A stretch of DNA of 64,000 nucleotides from Paenibacillus sp. PL2-23. Lineage in GTDB: Bacteria > Bacillota > Bacilli > Paenibacillales > Paenibacillaceae. The translations under genes and the position numbers were made by a program. Each line of letters starts with the position of its first letter. Positions within the stretch are counted from its first letter, which is position 1. Below the pieces are notes generated by a model, which was given only the letters and a program-made list of their open reading frames with translations, was not told the origin of the DNA and searched no databases. Location of the stretch: NCBI RefSeq assembly GCF_040834005.1, contig NZ_CP162129.1, forward strand, positions 1,946,001 to 2,010,000, read 5' to 3'. Below, piece after piece: positions 53,301 through 61,551 of the stretch.

Positions 53301-55882
53301 CGGAGTTTACGACCTTCACATCCTACGCTTGGGATACAACAGGCACCTACTCAGGCAGCCTTGATTTTGCGGCGCCGGAGGAAGGCTGGAGCCTGGGAAC
53401 TGCCCCATTTACCTTCGATGTCAAGAATTTAAGAAGCTACGCGACGCAGCTGCGAGTGGAAATTACGGACACTTCGGACGTAAAAGGCACTTATTATTTT
53501 ACGCTCGGAGCAGATGCTTCGAGGAGCATCAGCATTGCCGATTTCGGCGTTGCGGGCGGCACATGGCTAGCGGACGGCAATTTCCCGAGAAGCGCTGCAA
53601 TTGATACGGAGAATATTAAAAATATTCGATTGTATGTCTTTTCTCCAACGGCTGCTCCTGTTACGAATGCAGCGCTGGCCTTTGATAATATAGTTATTGG
53701 CCGTGTATCGGATCCCGGGCCAGGTCCTGTTAATCCAAACGGTGTGTTCCTATCCTTCGAGGATCAAGAAGAAGTTGTCTACGCGGCTAGCGGCCAAGGG
53801 ATTACCGCTTCCCGATCGGAACAAGGCGCGACACATGGCAGCAAAGCATTAAATACGGAGTTTACTACCTTCACCGCATACAGCTGGGATACGAGCGGCA
53901 AATATTCAGGCAGCATAGACTTCACTGCGCCGGAGGAGGGCTGGAGCTTGGGCAGCAAGCCGCTTCAATTGGATGTTGCGAATCTCGTGAGCACAGGAGC
54001 CCAGCTTCGCGTGGAGGTTGCCGATGTTCAGGGGAATAGAGGCATTTATTATTTTGCCATAGCGCCCAATCAAGCACGAACGCTTACGATATCCCAATTT
54101 GGCGTATCTGCGGCCAGCTGGCTGGCAGACGGCTATTTCGCAAGAACGGCGGCAATTGACACCACTAAGCTGAAATCTATTCGCTTGTATGTATTTGAGC
54201 CTACAGCTGTAACCGTGGGACATGCGAAGCTTGCTATCGATAATATGATGATAGGCAGCGGGCCGGTCCAGCCAACAGATGAGCAGCTGGCAGCCGAAGC
54301 GGCCGATACGTTGTCGGCAGCCTCGTTAACATTCGCGGAGGGAGACACAGCGCAAGCCGTAACAGGAGCTATTGTATTGCCGTCTGCTGGCCTTCATGGA
54401 GCAACCGTGGCATGGGCTTCCAGCCATCCTGCGACAGTGTCGGCTAACGGGACGGTGGTTCGACCTCAGCATGGAAGCGGGAATCAGGTTGTGACGCTGA
54501 CTGCTACCGTTACTATTGGAGCGGCAAGCGCAACCAAGGCTATTACAGTAACTGTGCTGGAGCAGGCTGCGCCTCCGTCTCCGCCTCCGCCAATCATTCA
54601 TGTGCCGGGTCCAACAGCTCCGCCAGCACCGAGCGCTGAGGTTCTCGTGAATGGCAAGAAGCTGGACAAAATAGCAAGCGCGGTTACCGCGACCGAGGCG
54701 GGGCGCAAGGTGACAACGATTACGGTCGACCAGCAGCTGCTTAAGAATAGTCTGAGCACTATAGCGAATAATGCTGTTCTTACCATTCCTGACGAGAGCG
54801 GCTCCCCTGTTGTGAATGGCAAGCTTAATGGGGCAATCGTTAAGGATCTGCAGCATAAAAATGTGGTGCTTGAGCTTCGAACAGCCGCTAACTCCTATAA
54901 GCTTCCTCTTGAGGAGCTTCAAATGGATCATATGATCAAGGAGCTTGGCTCTGATGTGTCGCTGGAGGACCTGATTATCAATGTAAGAATCAGTCAAGCC
55001 GATGAAGAAACCCGGCAGGCGCTGGAGCAGTCGGCTGAGCAAGACGGATTTACGGTAGTGGCCGCTCCTGTAGAGTTCCATATTACCTACACTTACGAGG
55101 ATCAGACAAAAGAAATTAGCACATTCAACTCCTTCGTGGAAAGAACGATCCTTATTCCGGAAGGCGTGTATCCCAATGAGATCACCACGGGGGTAGTAGT
55201 GGAAGAGGATGGAACCGTTAGAGGGATACCAACTAAAGTGGTGGGACAGAATGGCAGCTATTATGCTGTGATGAATAGCTTGACGAACAGCACCTACGCG
55301 GTGATCTGGAATCCTGTGGCTTTCCAGGATGTATCCGGTCATTGGGCGGAGCAGGCTGTAAATGACTTAGGCTCCAGATTAATCATAGCTGGGGTTGACG
55401 GCAACCGCTTTGAGCCGGATCGCTCCATCACCCGCGCCGAGTTTGCCGCGATCCTGGTAAGAGCTCTGGGACTTCAGGCAGAGGCAGGAGAGTCGGCGTA
55501 TTCCGATGTTGCCCAAGGCAGCTGGTATGAAGCCTATCTCAATACGGCGACAGCGTATGGCTTGATTAACGGCTATGAGAGTGGTGAATTCAGGCCTCAT
55601 GCTGTCATCACGCGTGAACAGGTTATGAGCATCATGGAACGAGCTATGGCGCTCACGGGACTTGATTCTGCAGCCGAGATGATAGAAGCGGATGAGCTGC
55701 TGTCCAGTTTCAAGGATGGCGACGAGGCGGCAGCCTACGCCAAGAGCGGTATTGCAGCCAGCATTAAGGCAGGTCTCGTGCTGGGCAGAAGCGAGCAAGT
55801 GCTTGCTCCGAAAGCAGCTATCACAAGAGCGGAAGTCGCGGAGGTTGTTAGTAGACTTCTGGAGCAATCTAACTTAATCTAA
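50351..55882 (+). CDS. SLH-anchored surface glycoside hydrolase, GH86-like (candidate beta-agarase/porphyranase)
   Basis: A 1843-residue exported protein: signal peptide (KAYSGIKRWLTVFLSAAVLTVSCLTG), an about 690-residue catalytic region with clan GH-A signs (acid/base Glu416 in YVEVKNEST, GGPSSAFMYLE, DWYSHHFYENA, nucleophile Glu543 in YITEEGTYN), a beta-sandwich, two related about 170-residue modules (about 943-1116 and 1129-1304), an Ig-like domain (1308-1403), a Pro-rich linker, an about 200-residue domain and three SLH repeats (from 1657) that hold it to cell-wall polymers. The catalytic part most resembles GH86 agarases and porphyranases; GH50 or a new GH-A family are alternatives. TTG 50351 follows AAGGGATGG; ATG 50324 lacks a site. 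It is the only secreted depolymerase in the window. Confidence 0.8.
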   Translation: MKAYSGIKRWLTVFLSAAVLTVSCLTGAGGVSYADEASDELPVNIRTDKADFDTIPAVAEHYRNQFGNQAVAYFNSINNESRIQRINFLQYPDGQFLQINGEVTLDIPARNAKVWRLFSDVRFEGSVAQTMKLYVIDPNDVETEWTVFQNGGWNDRITGLYTNYTKMGFQEDNPTEGITHPWLIKDTNGDIIYEGYKMKIVGNGTLRSVYHWEEEGVPLEFDTSAWTVLGGDMAILDVSVDVDALTNLSMDGVNKLPEEVFKRYHVNSGPIGLEQAGGEFTVLDEAYHRTTHDYGFTPGRGAFHYTLMTSWAGLKEDSTRPGYADFTATNQVYAKSQPAIDKFEGLYPSIGKDYVLTLDGWPRWMWESPNSGQSEHFGTPSRANFDAAADASAKLIKSIDTRFDGLGPKYVEVKNESTIPQEWWFFQSEPEQAWSYLSEFHNKVSEEVKALNPDVLVGGPSSAFMYLEKNDFNEARAQLKFMDDTKDSLDWYSHHFYENANLFIHDRENNSDGFLSGRMEAVLDLLNAHMVNTDNVKPIYITEEGTYNTAGSDADYFQKLVAFNGYMLRFINYSDTIGMLVPYLYPIINWRPNSTGTFYKYNEAQNGLLEEMTPMEAYLDMWKDYRGAFLPAEADQERVFTNAVRYNDKVYVAVHNLNSQRVNLDLNVFAGDADIAGVTRKHFFLEKGELTYEEENVTDLDNVYMRVQEMSVFEITLDSNPAFTKTWEREFAYAPQELVPTSVNAPASFTVQARPANLAKATLRIGFGKTGSGFAEDMQVVVNPSDTANMQSFSKDLAYTNKPGNLLTFTEFELDTSKLLASNTIEISLPDEDGYITSVQIIEYHEQSAPTGVATSALAGPIADAKSKLTSTIISSTGNEVEPGKSWVKKQYRDTLNIEVTKAEIVAQDALATNAEVTEALADLAKAAGIFDQYTKTKSSPSGSRGAKFSFEDGETAAYTHNVNAVTASTGTQGATDGSKALQAEFTTFTSYAWDTTGTYSGSLDFAAPEEGWSLGTAPFTFDVKNLRSYATQLRVEITDTSDVKGTYYFTLGADASRSISIADFGVAGGTWLADGNFPRSAAIDTENIKNIRLYVFSPTAAPVTNAALAFDNIVIGRVSDPGPGPVNPNGVFLSFEDQEEVVYAASGQGITASRSEQGATHGSKALNTEFTTFTAYSWDTSGKYSGSIDFTAPEEGWSLGSKPLQLDVANLVSTGAQLRVEVADVQGNRGIYYFAIAPNQARTLTISQFGVSAASWLADGYFARTAAIDTTKLKSIRLYVFEPTAVTVGHAKLAIDNMMIGSGPVQPTDEQLAAEAADTLSAASLTFAEGDTAQAVTGAIVLPSAGLHGATVAWASSHPATVSANGTVVRPQHGSGNQVVTLTATVTIGAASATKAITVTVLEQAAPPSPPPPIIHVPGPTAPPAPSAEVLVNGKKLDKIASAVTATEAGRKVTTITVDQQLLKNSLSTIANNAVLTIPDESGSPVVNGKLNGAIVKDLQHKNVVLELRTAANSYKLPLEELQMDHMIKELGSDVSLEDLIINVRISQADEETRQALEQSAEQDGFTVVAAPVEFHITYTYEDQTKEISTFNSFVERTILIPEGVYPNEITTGVVVEEDGTVRGIPTKVVGQNGSYYAVMNSLTNSTYAVIWNPVAFQDVSGHWAEQAVNDLGSRLIIAGVDGNRFEPDRSITRAEFAAILVRALGLQAEAGESAYSDVAQGSWYEAYLNTATAYGLINGYESGEFRPHAVITREQVMSIMERAMALTGLDSAAEMIEADELLSSFKDGDEAAAYAKSGIAASIKAGLVLGRSEQVLAPKAAITRAEVAEVVSRLLEQSNLI
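53180..54262 (+). repeat. Tandem duplication of a carbohydrate-binding-like module inside the surface hydrolase
   Basis: Two copies share SFED, GATDGSKAL/GATHGSKAL, EFTTFT, SWDT, APEEGWSLG, QLRVE, and end in DNIVIG/DNMMIG. The pattern resembles CBM11-like jelly rolls with about 60 percent identity by eye, and suggests a recent duplication that raises polymer binding. Confidence 0.75.
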
Positions 55883-55894
55883 TCAGTAGACGTT

Positions 55895-56060
55895 GTTCAA
55901 AAAGTCCAATTTTGATCACGAAGTATACCGGGAAGTCTATTCGACATCGAATATGGAACGCAAGCGAAACTTCCGGTGCTCACGTAGCTCCACTACGTTC
56001 CGCTCCTCAGTTTCTACTTTCGTTCCATCTTCTCGGTGCTGAAAACCGAACTTTTTGAAC
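55895..56060. repeat. 166-bp MITE-like intergenic inverted repeat element
   Basis: The ends GTTCAAAAAGTCC and its imperfect complement ACTTTTTGAAC are extended as a long imperfect inverted repeat (TTTTGATCACGAAG against CTTCTCGGTGCTGAAAA), with inner GGAACG/CGTTCC repeats. There is no coding sequence. It looks like a dispersed non-autonomous repeat of Paenibacillus-type genomes; copies cannot be searched here. Confidence 0.65.
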
Positions 56061-56105
56061 TTAGATTACTATTTGAACTTAGATTATTAGTGAGTTATTT
56101 TTTGG

Positions 56106-56129
56106 AGAGACCTCTTTATGGAGGTCTCT
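56106..56129. terminator. Perfect hairpin before the epimerase gene
   Basis: AGAGACCTC and GAGGTCTCT form a 9-bp stem with loop TTTATG. T-rich sequence lies before rather than after it on the plus strand, so terminator function is doubtful. Confidence 0.4.
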
Positions 56130-56169
56130 TGCATGTTAGGAAGAGATTGGGAAGAGAGGGCGAGGAAGT

Positions 56170-57141
56170 ATGAATCCATATGAGGTTATTTGTAAAGTCC
56201 AGGATGGGTATTCGGTTGTCGAGCTGCGGGATACAGAGCGTGGAGATTGTGCGCAGCTTGTGCCGGAGATTGGCGGGAATCTAATTCGGTTTCATTCATC
56301 TGGGCGAGAGCTGTTAGCTGCGCCGGGCTCTATTCATGATTTGAGAGGGAATGAATTCATGTACGGCACCCCCCTGCTATTCCCGCCAAATCGCGTGCCA
56401 GGCGGAAGCTTTACGTTCAAGGGAAGACCTTACCAGCTGCCTATCAATGAGCAGCCGGACCGCCATCTGCATGGCGAGCTGGCGCGAAGAAGCTGGGAGG
56501 CCGTGGAATGGGGAGGAACGGAAGAACAAGGGGCTTATGTTGTGCTTCGGTTTCGGTATTCCGATCATGAGGATATGCTGGCTTACTTCCCGCATCCTCT
56601 CATATTCAACGTGACCATATCCCTGCTGGGTGGACGTCTCCGACTGGACGGCGCCATCGTCAATGAGGGCGAGGACGAGGCACCGTTCGCCTTCGGCCTT
56701 CATCCTTACTTCAATCTGCCAGGCGAACAAGCCCTGTTGCAAGCTCCGGCGGCCAAGGAATGGCCAATCTCAAGCTTCACCTTCATTGAGGGTGCCCCAG
56801 CCGATACCGAACGTGCGGGAGAGCTGCGCGGAGGGCTTCCGCTGAATCGTATTGCTCCTCTTGGCTCAGCTATGGTGGAGCTTCAGGAGGGTGAGGAGCG
56901 TATCTGCCGGCTGCGGATGATAGAAGAAGGCTATACGATCGCCTATTCCATCGGCAACACCTTCCCCTATTTGCTTATTTTCCGTCCCAATTGGTCGGAG
57001 TCGATCTGTCTGGAGCCATACTCCTGTCTGACTGACGCCTTCAATCTGCCTTATCCCCCGGAGATGACGGGAGCAAGAGGCCTCGCTCCTGGCGAGCGTG
57101 TGACGTTCGAGACTTGTATGTGGGTGGAGGAGTCATCTTAA
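56170..57141 (+). CDS. Aldose 1-epimerase family protein
   Basis: A 323-residue GalM-type mutarotase-fold protein: GGNLIRFHSSGRELLAAP, TPLLFPPNRVPGGSFTFKGRPYQLP, HLHGELARRSWE with the catalytic-type His, FAFGLHPYFNLPG with the second His, and ESICLEPYSCLTDAFNLP holding the general-base Glu. It likely speeds interconversion of alpha and beta galactose forms after GH2 cleavage. GAGGGCGAGG precedes the ATG. It may be read from the surface hydrolase transcript across the intergenic repeat, and its end overlaps the convergent LacI gene by four bases. Confidence 0.87.
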   Translation: MNPYEVICKVQDGYSVVELRDTERGDCAQLVPEIGGNLIRFHSSGRELLAAPGSIHDLRGNEFMYGTPLLFPPNRVPGGSFTFKGRPYQLPINEQPDRHLHGELARRSWEAVEWGGTEEQGAYVVLRFRYSDHEDMLAYFPHPLIFNVTISLLGGRLRLDGAIVNEGEDEAPFAFGLHPYFNLPGEQALLQAPAAKEWPISSFTFIEGAPADTERAGELRGGLPLNRIAPLGSAMVELQEGEERICRLRMIEEGYTIAYSIGNTFPYLLIFRPNWSESICLEPYSCLTDAFNLPYPPEMTGARGLAPGERVTFETCMWVEESS

Positions 57142-58148
57142 GCTCTTGGCTTGAAGCTCTCGCGTTCCACTAGCCAATGCTGCAGGATAATGTCCTCTTG
57201 AATGATCAAATCTGGATGGACAATCAGCTGGTGAATATACTCAACTGATTTCCTGCCGAGCTCGTCCATTGGCTGCTGCATGGAGGTTATGGATGGACGA
57301 ACAATCTCAGCAACCGCACTGCCGTCGAAGCCGATAATGGAGATGTCATCAGGAACGCGCAGTCCGTGATCCAGAGCGCCATTAAGCGCACCAACCGCCA
57401 TATCATCCGTAGCGGCAAAGATAACAGTCGGCAGCTCCTCCTGGCGCAGGAGCTCTTCCATAAGCCTGCGTCCGGAGGAAAGCTTGTAATCACCCAATTT
57501 AATGAAGCTTTCATTGCGCTTAATACCATGCTCCTGCAATGCACCCAGATAGCCGCTGTAACGATTACGGCCGGCAGCTATATCCTGCAAGTCCCCGCTA
57601 AAATAAGCAATTTTGGTATGCCCCATCCGAATGAGATACTCCGTTGCGTCGAAAGCGGCTCTATAATCGTCAATTCGAACGGACAGGTGGGCATTAGACG
57701 GTGCGTTAATACTCGAGAACAGAATGGGCATGTTGGCATTATTGAAGAACGTAATGATTTCGTCATTAAATTTCTGATGCATAATAATGATGCCGTCTAT
57801 TCGCATCTCCTTAAAAATTTGCAAATATTTCATTTCCTTCTCCAGATTTTCTGCAATATTGCCAACGAGCAGAGTATAACCCAGGGCGCTGGCCGTTTCT
57901 TCAATACTCCGTAGAATGGTTGAGAAGAAGTGATTGGTTATATCCGGCACAATAATGCCAATGGTGTTCGTTCTATGTGTCTTCAAGCTGCGGGCAATAT
58001 GGCTTGGCGAATAATCCAGCTCCTCGATTGCGCGATTCACCTTCTCCAGCAAAGCCTCGCTAACATATTTTTCACCGTTTAATACCCGCGATACGCTCGT
58101 TACCGAAACCCCCGCCCGTTGCGCAACATCCTTAATACTTGCTCTCAT
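57138..58148 (-). CDS. LacI-family transcriptional regulator
   Basis: A 336-residue LacI/GalR regulator: helix-turn-helix and hinge in the first 60 residues (IKDVAQRAGVSVTSVSRVLNGEKYVSEALLEKVNRAIEELDYSPSHIARSLKT is the order of blocks), and a periplasmic-binding-protein-like sensor (TIGIIVPDITNHFFSTILRSIE, FAATDDMAVGALNGALDHGLRVPDDISIIGFDGS). It probably senses a sugar released by the pathway. Candidate operators are CGAAACGAGTTTCG before the transporter operon (46439) and ATGGTAACGATACCAT before the next operon (59994). AAAGGGG precedes the ATG. An insertion sequence now sits 75 bases upstream of its start. Confidence 0.93.
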   Translation of the reverse strand: MRASIKDVAQRAGVSVTSVSRVLNGEKYVSEALLEKVNRAIEELDYSPSHIARSLKTHRTNTIGIIVPDITNHFFSTILRSIEETASALGYTLLVGNIAENLEKEMKYLQIFKEMRIDGIIIMHQKFNDEIITFFNNANMPILFSSINAPSNAHLSVRIDDYRAAFDATEYLIRMGHTKIAYFSGDLQDIAAGRNRYSGYLGALQEHGIKRNESFIKLGDYKLSSGRRLMEELLRQEELPTVIFAATDDMAVGALNGALDHGLRVPDDISIIGFDGSAVAEIVRPSITSMQQPMDELGRKSVEYIHQLIVHPDLIIQEDIILQHWLVERESFKPRA

Positions 58149-58222
58149 AACATTCCCCTTTCACTCGATGCTGTTCCCTTAAAAATAGGACAGTACTCCG
58201 CAGCCTGTCAACTAGAGGCTAA

Positions 58223-58237
58223 CCTGAATCCGTGATA
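58223..58237 (+). repeat. IS left terminal inverted repeat
   Basis: CCTGAATCCGTGATA, matching the complement of the right end at 14 of 15 positions. Confidence 0.92.
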
Positions 58238-58339
58238 CAAAGTTTATAAAAACCGAGATATTTAAAGGAAAATGCATCTCTGAAGTCGAAAATTAAAGAT
58301 AATCGCTTATTATCTACTTTCACCAACGAGGTGCTGAAT

Positions 58340-59677
58340 ATGAAGATCCAATTCACCCAATCTAAGGAAATCCTCTTAACAACGCATGCAGGCTTGGCTG
58401 CGGTCGGTGCGCTGCTTTCCCATACACAGTTGTCTCAGCGTCTTAATCGCTCAGCCGTTAAAGGAATGGAGAATCCGATCCACGGGAACGGCGAAGTCAT
58501 GAAAAGCTATCTTGGTCTGCTCTGCCAAGGTAAAAGCGATTTCGACCACATCGAGCCTTTTCGCAAAGATACGGTGTTTCAAACATGCCTGGGTATTCGC
58601 AAAGTGCCTTCAAGCCCTACGCTCCGTCAGCGACTGGATGCCGCTGCACAAACAATAGATGCCAATTGGAATGACATTCTGTTGCAGGAATCTGCCGACC
58701 TCATCCGAAACCTCAATGCCCCGGTAACTGGACTTGACGCAGGCGAGCATACGGTCATACCGCTGGACATTGACGTTTCGCCGTTCGATAACTCCGGCAC
58801 GAAAAAAGAAGGTGTCTCCCTCACGTACAAAGGAACATTTGGATATGCCCCCATCTTTGCCTATTTGGGCCGAGAAGGGTATGGCGTAAATCTTCAATTG
58901 CGTGAAGGTAGTACACACAGCCAGAAAGATGGTGCTGATTTCCTTCGGGAAACGATTCATTACGCTCGTCGCATTACAAGTGATCGTCTACTCGTCCGTA
59001 TGGATTCTGCTCACGATAGTCTTGAAAACTTGCAAGTTTGCCACGCGGAGAAAGATGTTGACTACATCATTAAAGTCAATCTTCGCGGCGCTTCCAAAGA
59101 AAGCTGGCTGCGAGTAGCCGAAGACAAAGGGATATCTTGTGAGCAACGCCCTGGGAAGACCACCTACATCGGCGCGATTACATTTCCACAGAAAGACTTC
59201 GATTGTAACCTGCGTCAAGTGTTCCAAGTCATCGTGCGTACGATCGATCGGGATGGGCAGGTGCTCATGTTTCCAGATGTGGAAGTGAACGTTTACTGGA
59301 CATCTCTGACTTGCTCGCCATGGCGTGTCATTGAGCTTTATCGCGATCATGGCACAAGCGAGCAATTTCATAGTGAGCTTAAGACCGATCTAGATTTGGA
59401 GCGATTGCCGGCAGGCAAGTTCGATACGAATGAGCTAGTCCTGCACGCTGGCGTATTCGCCTATAACCTGCTTCGCATCATGGGACAAGAAAGCTTACGT
59501 CAAGATGATGCACCGATTCGTGGAGGCGTCGGGCGCCGTCGTATCCGAACTGTCATTCAGAACATCATCTACATCGCAGCTAGAGTCAGCCGCCATGCCC
59601 GACAAACGTCCTTCAATTTCGGCCGTTACAGTCCATGGTTCCAAACCGTTCGTCGAATCTACCAGGCATTTGCCTGA
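58340..59677 (+). CDS. IS1380-family DDE transposase
   Basis: A 445-residue transposase. DDE residues are seen in PLDIDVSPFDNSGTKKEGVS (first Asp), LLVRMDSAHDSLENL (second Asp) and YRDHGTSEQFHSELKTDLDLERLPAG (Glu with the DGxxEQxH-like block). Blocks TYKGTFGYAPIFAYLGREGYGVNLQLREG are typical of IS1380. It catalyses cut-and-paste movement of the element. ATG 58340 follows ACGAGG; an in-frame GTG nine bases earlier is less likely. The reading frame is intact, so the element may still move. Confidence 0.93.
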   Translation: MKIQFTQSKEILLTTHAGLAAVGALLSHTQLSQRLNRSAVKGMENPIHGNGEVMKSYLGLLCQGKSDFDHIEPFRKDTVFQTCLGIRKVPSSPTLRQRLDAAAQTIDANWNDILLQESADLIRNLNAPVTGLDAGEHTVIPLDIDVSPFDNSGTKKEGVSLTYKGTFGYAPIFAYLGREGYGVNLQLREGSTHSQKDGADFLRETIHYARRITSDRLLVRMDSAHDSLENLQVCHAEKDVDYIIKVNLRGASKESWLRVAEDKGISCEQRPGKTTYIGAITFPQKDFDCNLRQVFQVIVRTIDRDGQVLMFPDVEVNVYWTSLTCSPWRVIELYRDHGTSEQFHSELKTDLDLERLPAGKFDTNELVLHAGVFAYNLLRIMGQESLRQDDAPIRGGVGRRRIRTVIQNIIYIAARVSRHARQTSFNFGRYSPWFQTVRRIYQAFA

Positions 59678-59713
59678 TTATTGTGAATGAAACGCAAGCA
59701 CAGCCACCAGTCG

Positions 59714-59742
59714 CCTCCCCCCTGTAAAAAAGGAGGTTTATT
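59714..59742 (+). terminator. Weak terminator after the transposase gene
   Basis: CCTCC pairs with GGAGG across a loop rich in A, followed by TTTATTTC. It lies inside the insertion sequence. Confidence 0.4.
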
Positions 59743-59869
59743 TCGCATGCCTTGCTTCCTGTGAAAAGCGCTTCTTGTTTGAATCCGAAGATGGGAATGT
59801 TGTAAGATACACAATCTTCTACGCCTGTTTTCCAAAATACGGACTGCCTAGGAGGTAGGGGACCTAAGC

Positions 59870-59884
59870 TGTCACGGATTCAGG
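59870..59884 (-). repeat. IS right terminal inverted repeat
   Basis: TGTCACGGATTCAGG, the inverted partner of 58223-58237. Confidence 0.92.
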
Positions 59885-60041
59885 GCTAACTTTTTTAATG
59901 GATAAATTCAAACAAATACAATTGTTTACAATTAATAAAGAAAAAACGTCAATAGAATTAACAAAAGTCCAATAGAATGATCATGTCGCCCGTATGGTAA
60001 CGATACCATAAATCAATTTGCAGTAAAAGGAGATTGTTAGA
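59885..60041 (+). promoter_or_regulatory. Upstream region of the second transport operon with LacI-type operator
   Basis: ATGGTAACGATACCAT at 59994-60009 has perfect 6-base arms around ACGA, a layout with central CG typical of LacI-family sites. Before the insertion this region would have been the shared control region with the divergent LacI gene. TTTACA/TAATAA-type boxes at about 59930 are possible but not certain. Confidence 0.55.
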
Positions 60042-60524
60042 ATGAATGAGCTGTTAGTTGCAGGGGGTACTTTAACGCCTCTCAGCTCCAAGACACATAT
60101 CACTTATCAACTTCCAATCATCGGCCAGCTTGCTTCTCTGGAGCTAGAGTTCAGGTATAGTCCCAAGGTGTTGGTGGATCAGGAGGCCGCACAATCTCTG
60201 ATTATCGAGGCTATCGAGAGATACAATGAACCATCTCATGCAGAGCTGCAGAAGCAGCAATGGGAACGTTATACACCTCTGCAAAACTTATTAACCTTAT
60301 CCGTAGATGATCCGAACGGATTCCGAGGTTCAGCGCATCGCCATTCACCTGAGCAGAAGTATAAAATTGCGGGCTTGGCATCTTCTCCGGGGTTCATCAA
60401 TGGAGAGCTTCCAGAAGGGCTATGGAGAATTACAATCAGTGTGCATTGTGTAATCACCCCGGAGTGCTCTTATCAACTAATAATAAGGGGAGGATCTCAG
60501 CTGTATGAAATGGATACCGTTTGA
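60042..60524 (+). CDS. Hypothetical protein
   Basis: A 160-residue protein with no signal peptide or membrane segment and no family I recognise. It appears beta-rich with repeated amphipathic strands (ISYQLP-like HITYQLPIIGQLASLELEFRYSPK, GLWRITISVHCVITPECSYQLIIRGG). AAAGGAGATTG precedes the ATG. Its last twenty bases overlap the PHP hydrolase gene in another frame, so the two are translationally coupled and probably work together; N-terminal beta domains fused to related PHP hydrolases are known in some proteins, so it may be a detached domain of that enzyme. Confidence 0.8.
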   Translation: MNELLVAGGTLTPLSSKTHITYQLPIIGQLASLELEFRYSPKVLVDQEAAQSLIIEAIERYNEPSHAELQKQQWERYTPLQNLLTLSVDDPNGFRGSAHRHSPEQKYKIAGLASSPGFINGELPEGLWRITISVHCVITPECSYQLIIRGGSQLYEMDTV

Positions 60525-61551
60525 GCTGCATACCCATACGCCCCACAGCGACGGGAAGCATACACTGCTGGAGATGTGTCTTGAAGCGAGGAGATTAGGT
60601 ATTCAGGGAATTGCACTTACTGATCACAACACGATGTCGGGCATGTCGGAAGCAAGAGCAGTCCAGGAGGAAACGGGTGTTGTCATCCTGCCGGGAATGG
60701 AATGGACAACCTTCTATGGACACATGCTGACGATAGGAGCGCCTTATTGCGACTGGCGTGACCTTGGGCCCAAGGATATACATAAGGGTATTAGCAGGGT
60801 GCATCAGGCAGGCGGCATTGTAGGGATTGCTCATCCATATAGAATGGGCAGCCCGATCTGTACGGGATGCCACTGGGAATATGAAGTAGAGAACTGGAAC
60901 GATGTAGATTATATGGAGGTATGGCATGAGCTGAACCCTTCCCTTAAGCGCCATAATAGACAAGCTATGCAGAAATGGACAGCATTGTTGGATCAGGGCT
61001 ACCGAATTACAGCTACAGCAGGCCGTGATTGGCATCATTCTGCGGTTCATAACGAACGGCCAGCCGTAACTTATATTGAATTACCTGAGGGCTGGGAGAA
61101 CTGTGCTGCAGAGTCGGTGGTGCACGCCATCGCCCAAGGTCGATGCATGCCCAGCATGGGACCACTGCTCCTAATGGAAGCTGTTGTAGGAGCTAGCAGA
61201 TACCGCGTGGGTGATGAGATTCCTATTCATGAAGATTCAGAGATGACCGTTACACTTCAAATTTGTATTGTCAGGTCTGAATTGTGTATTCCTTACGGGA
61301 ATGAGCTATTGGTGACAAGAGTAGTTGTTGAATCCAATAACGGTATTCTGCTGGATCAAGTGTGGGACCAAGAGCAGACGCATTTACAGCAGCAAATCGA
61401 ATTGGAAGGAATACGTTGGTTGCGAGCAAAAGCGATGGGGGTCATGCAAGAGGTATTTACAACCCTTGTCTTTACAAACCCCATCTATATTAGAATGCCG
61501 AAGAGTGAAAACGCAGAAGAGGAGATGAATGGATGCAAAACTATCGAATAA
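60505..61551 (+). CDS. CehA/McbA-type PHP-domain metallohydrolase
   Basis: A 348-residue PHP-fold phosphoesterase-like enzyme. Metal ligands: ELHTHTPHSDGKHT at the N-terminus, GIALTDHNTMSG (Asp-His), LPGMEWTTFYGH (Glu, His), GIAHPYRMG and GRDWHHSAVH. CehA and McbA act on carbaryl-type esters but most relatives are uncharacterised phosphoesterases. The C-terminal about 110 residues form a beta domain. Overlaps with genes on both sides show it belongs to one operon with a hypothetical protein, a GDPD-like enzyme and sugar-type permeases, suggesting use of a phosphodiester or related ester. Confidence 0.86.
   Translation: MKWIPFELHTHTPHSDGKHTLLEMCLEARRLGIQGIALTDHNTMSGMSEARAVQEETGVVILPGMEWTTFYGHMLTIGAPYCDWRDLGPKDIHKGISRVHQAGGIVGIAHPYRMGSPICTGCHWEYEVENWNDVDYMEVWHELNPSLKRHNRQAMQKWTALLDQGYRITATAGRDWHHSAVHNERPAVTYIELPEGWENCAAESVVHAIAQGRCMPSMGPLLLMEAVVGASRYRVGDEIPIHEDSEMTVTLQICIVRSELCIPYGNELLVTRVVVESNNGILLDQVWDQEQTHLQQQIELEGIRWLRAKAMGVMQEVFTTLVFTNPIYIRMPKSENAEEEMNGCKTIE

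Larger units (their letters stand above)
58223..59884 (+). mobile_element. IS1380-family insertion sequence, complete
   Basis: A 1662-bp element bounded by 15-bp terminal inverted repeats CCTGAATCCGTGAYA (58223-58237 and complement 59870-59884, one difference), with one transposase gene. The 5-bp sequence GCTAA flanks both ends (58218-58222, 59885-59889) as a target duplication, so insertion is recent and the limits are exact. Confidence 0.93.
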
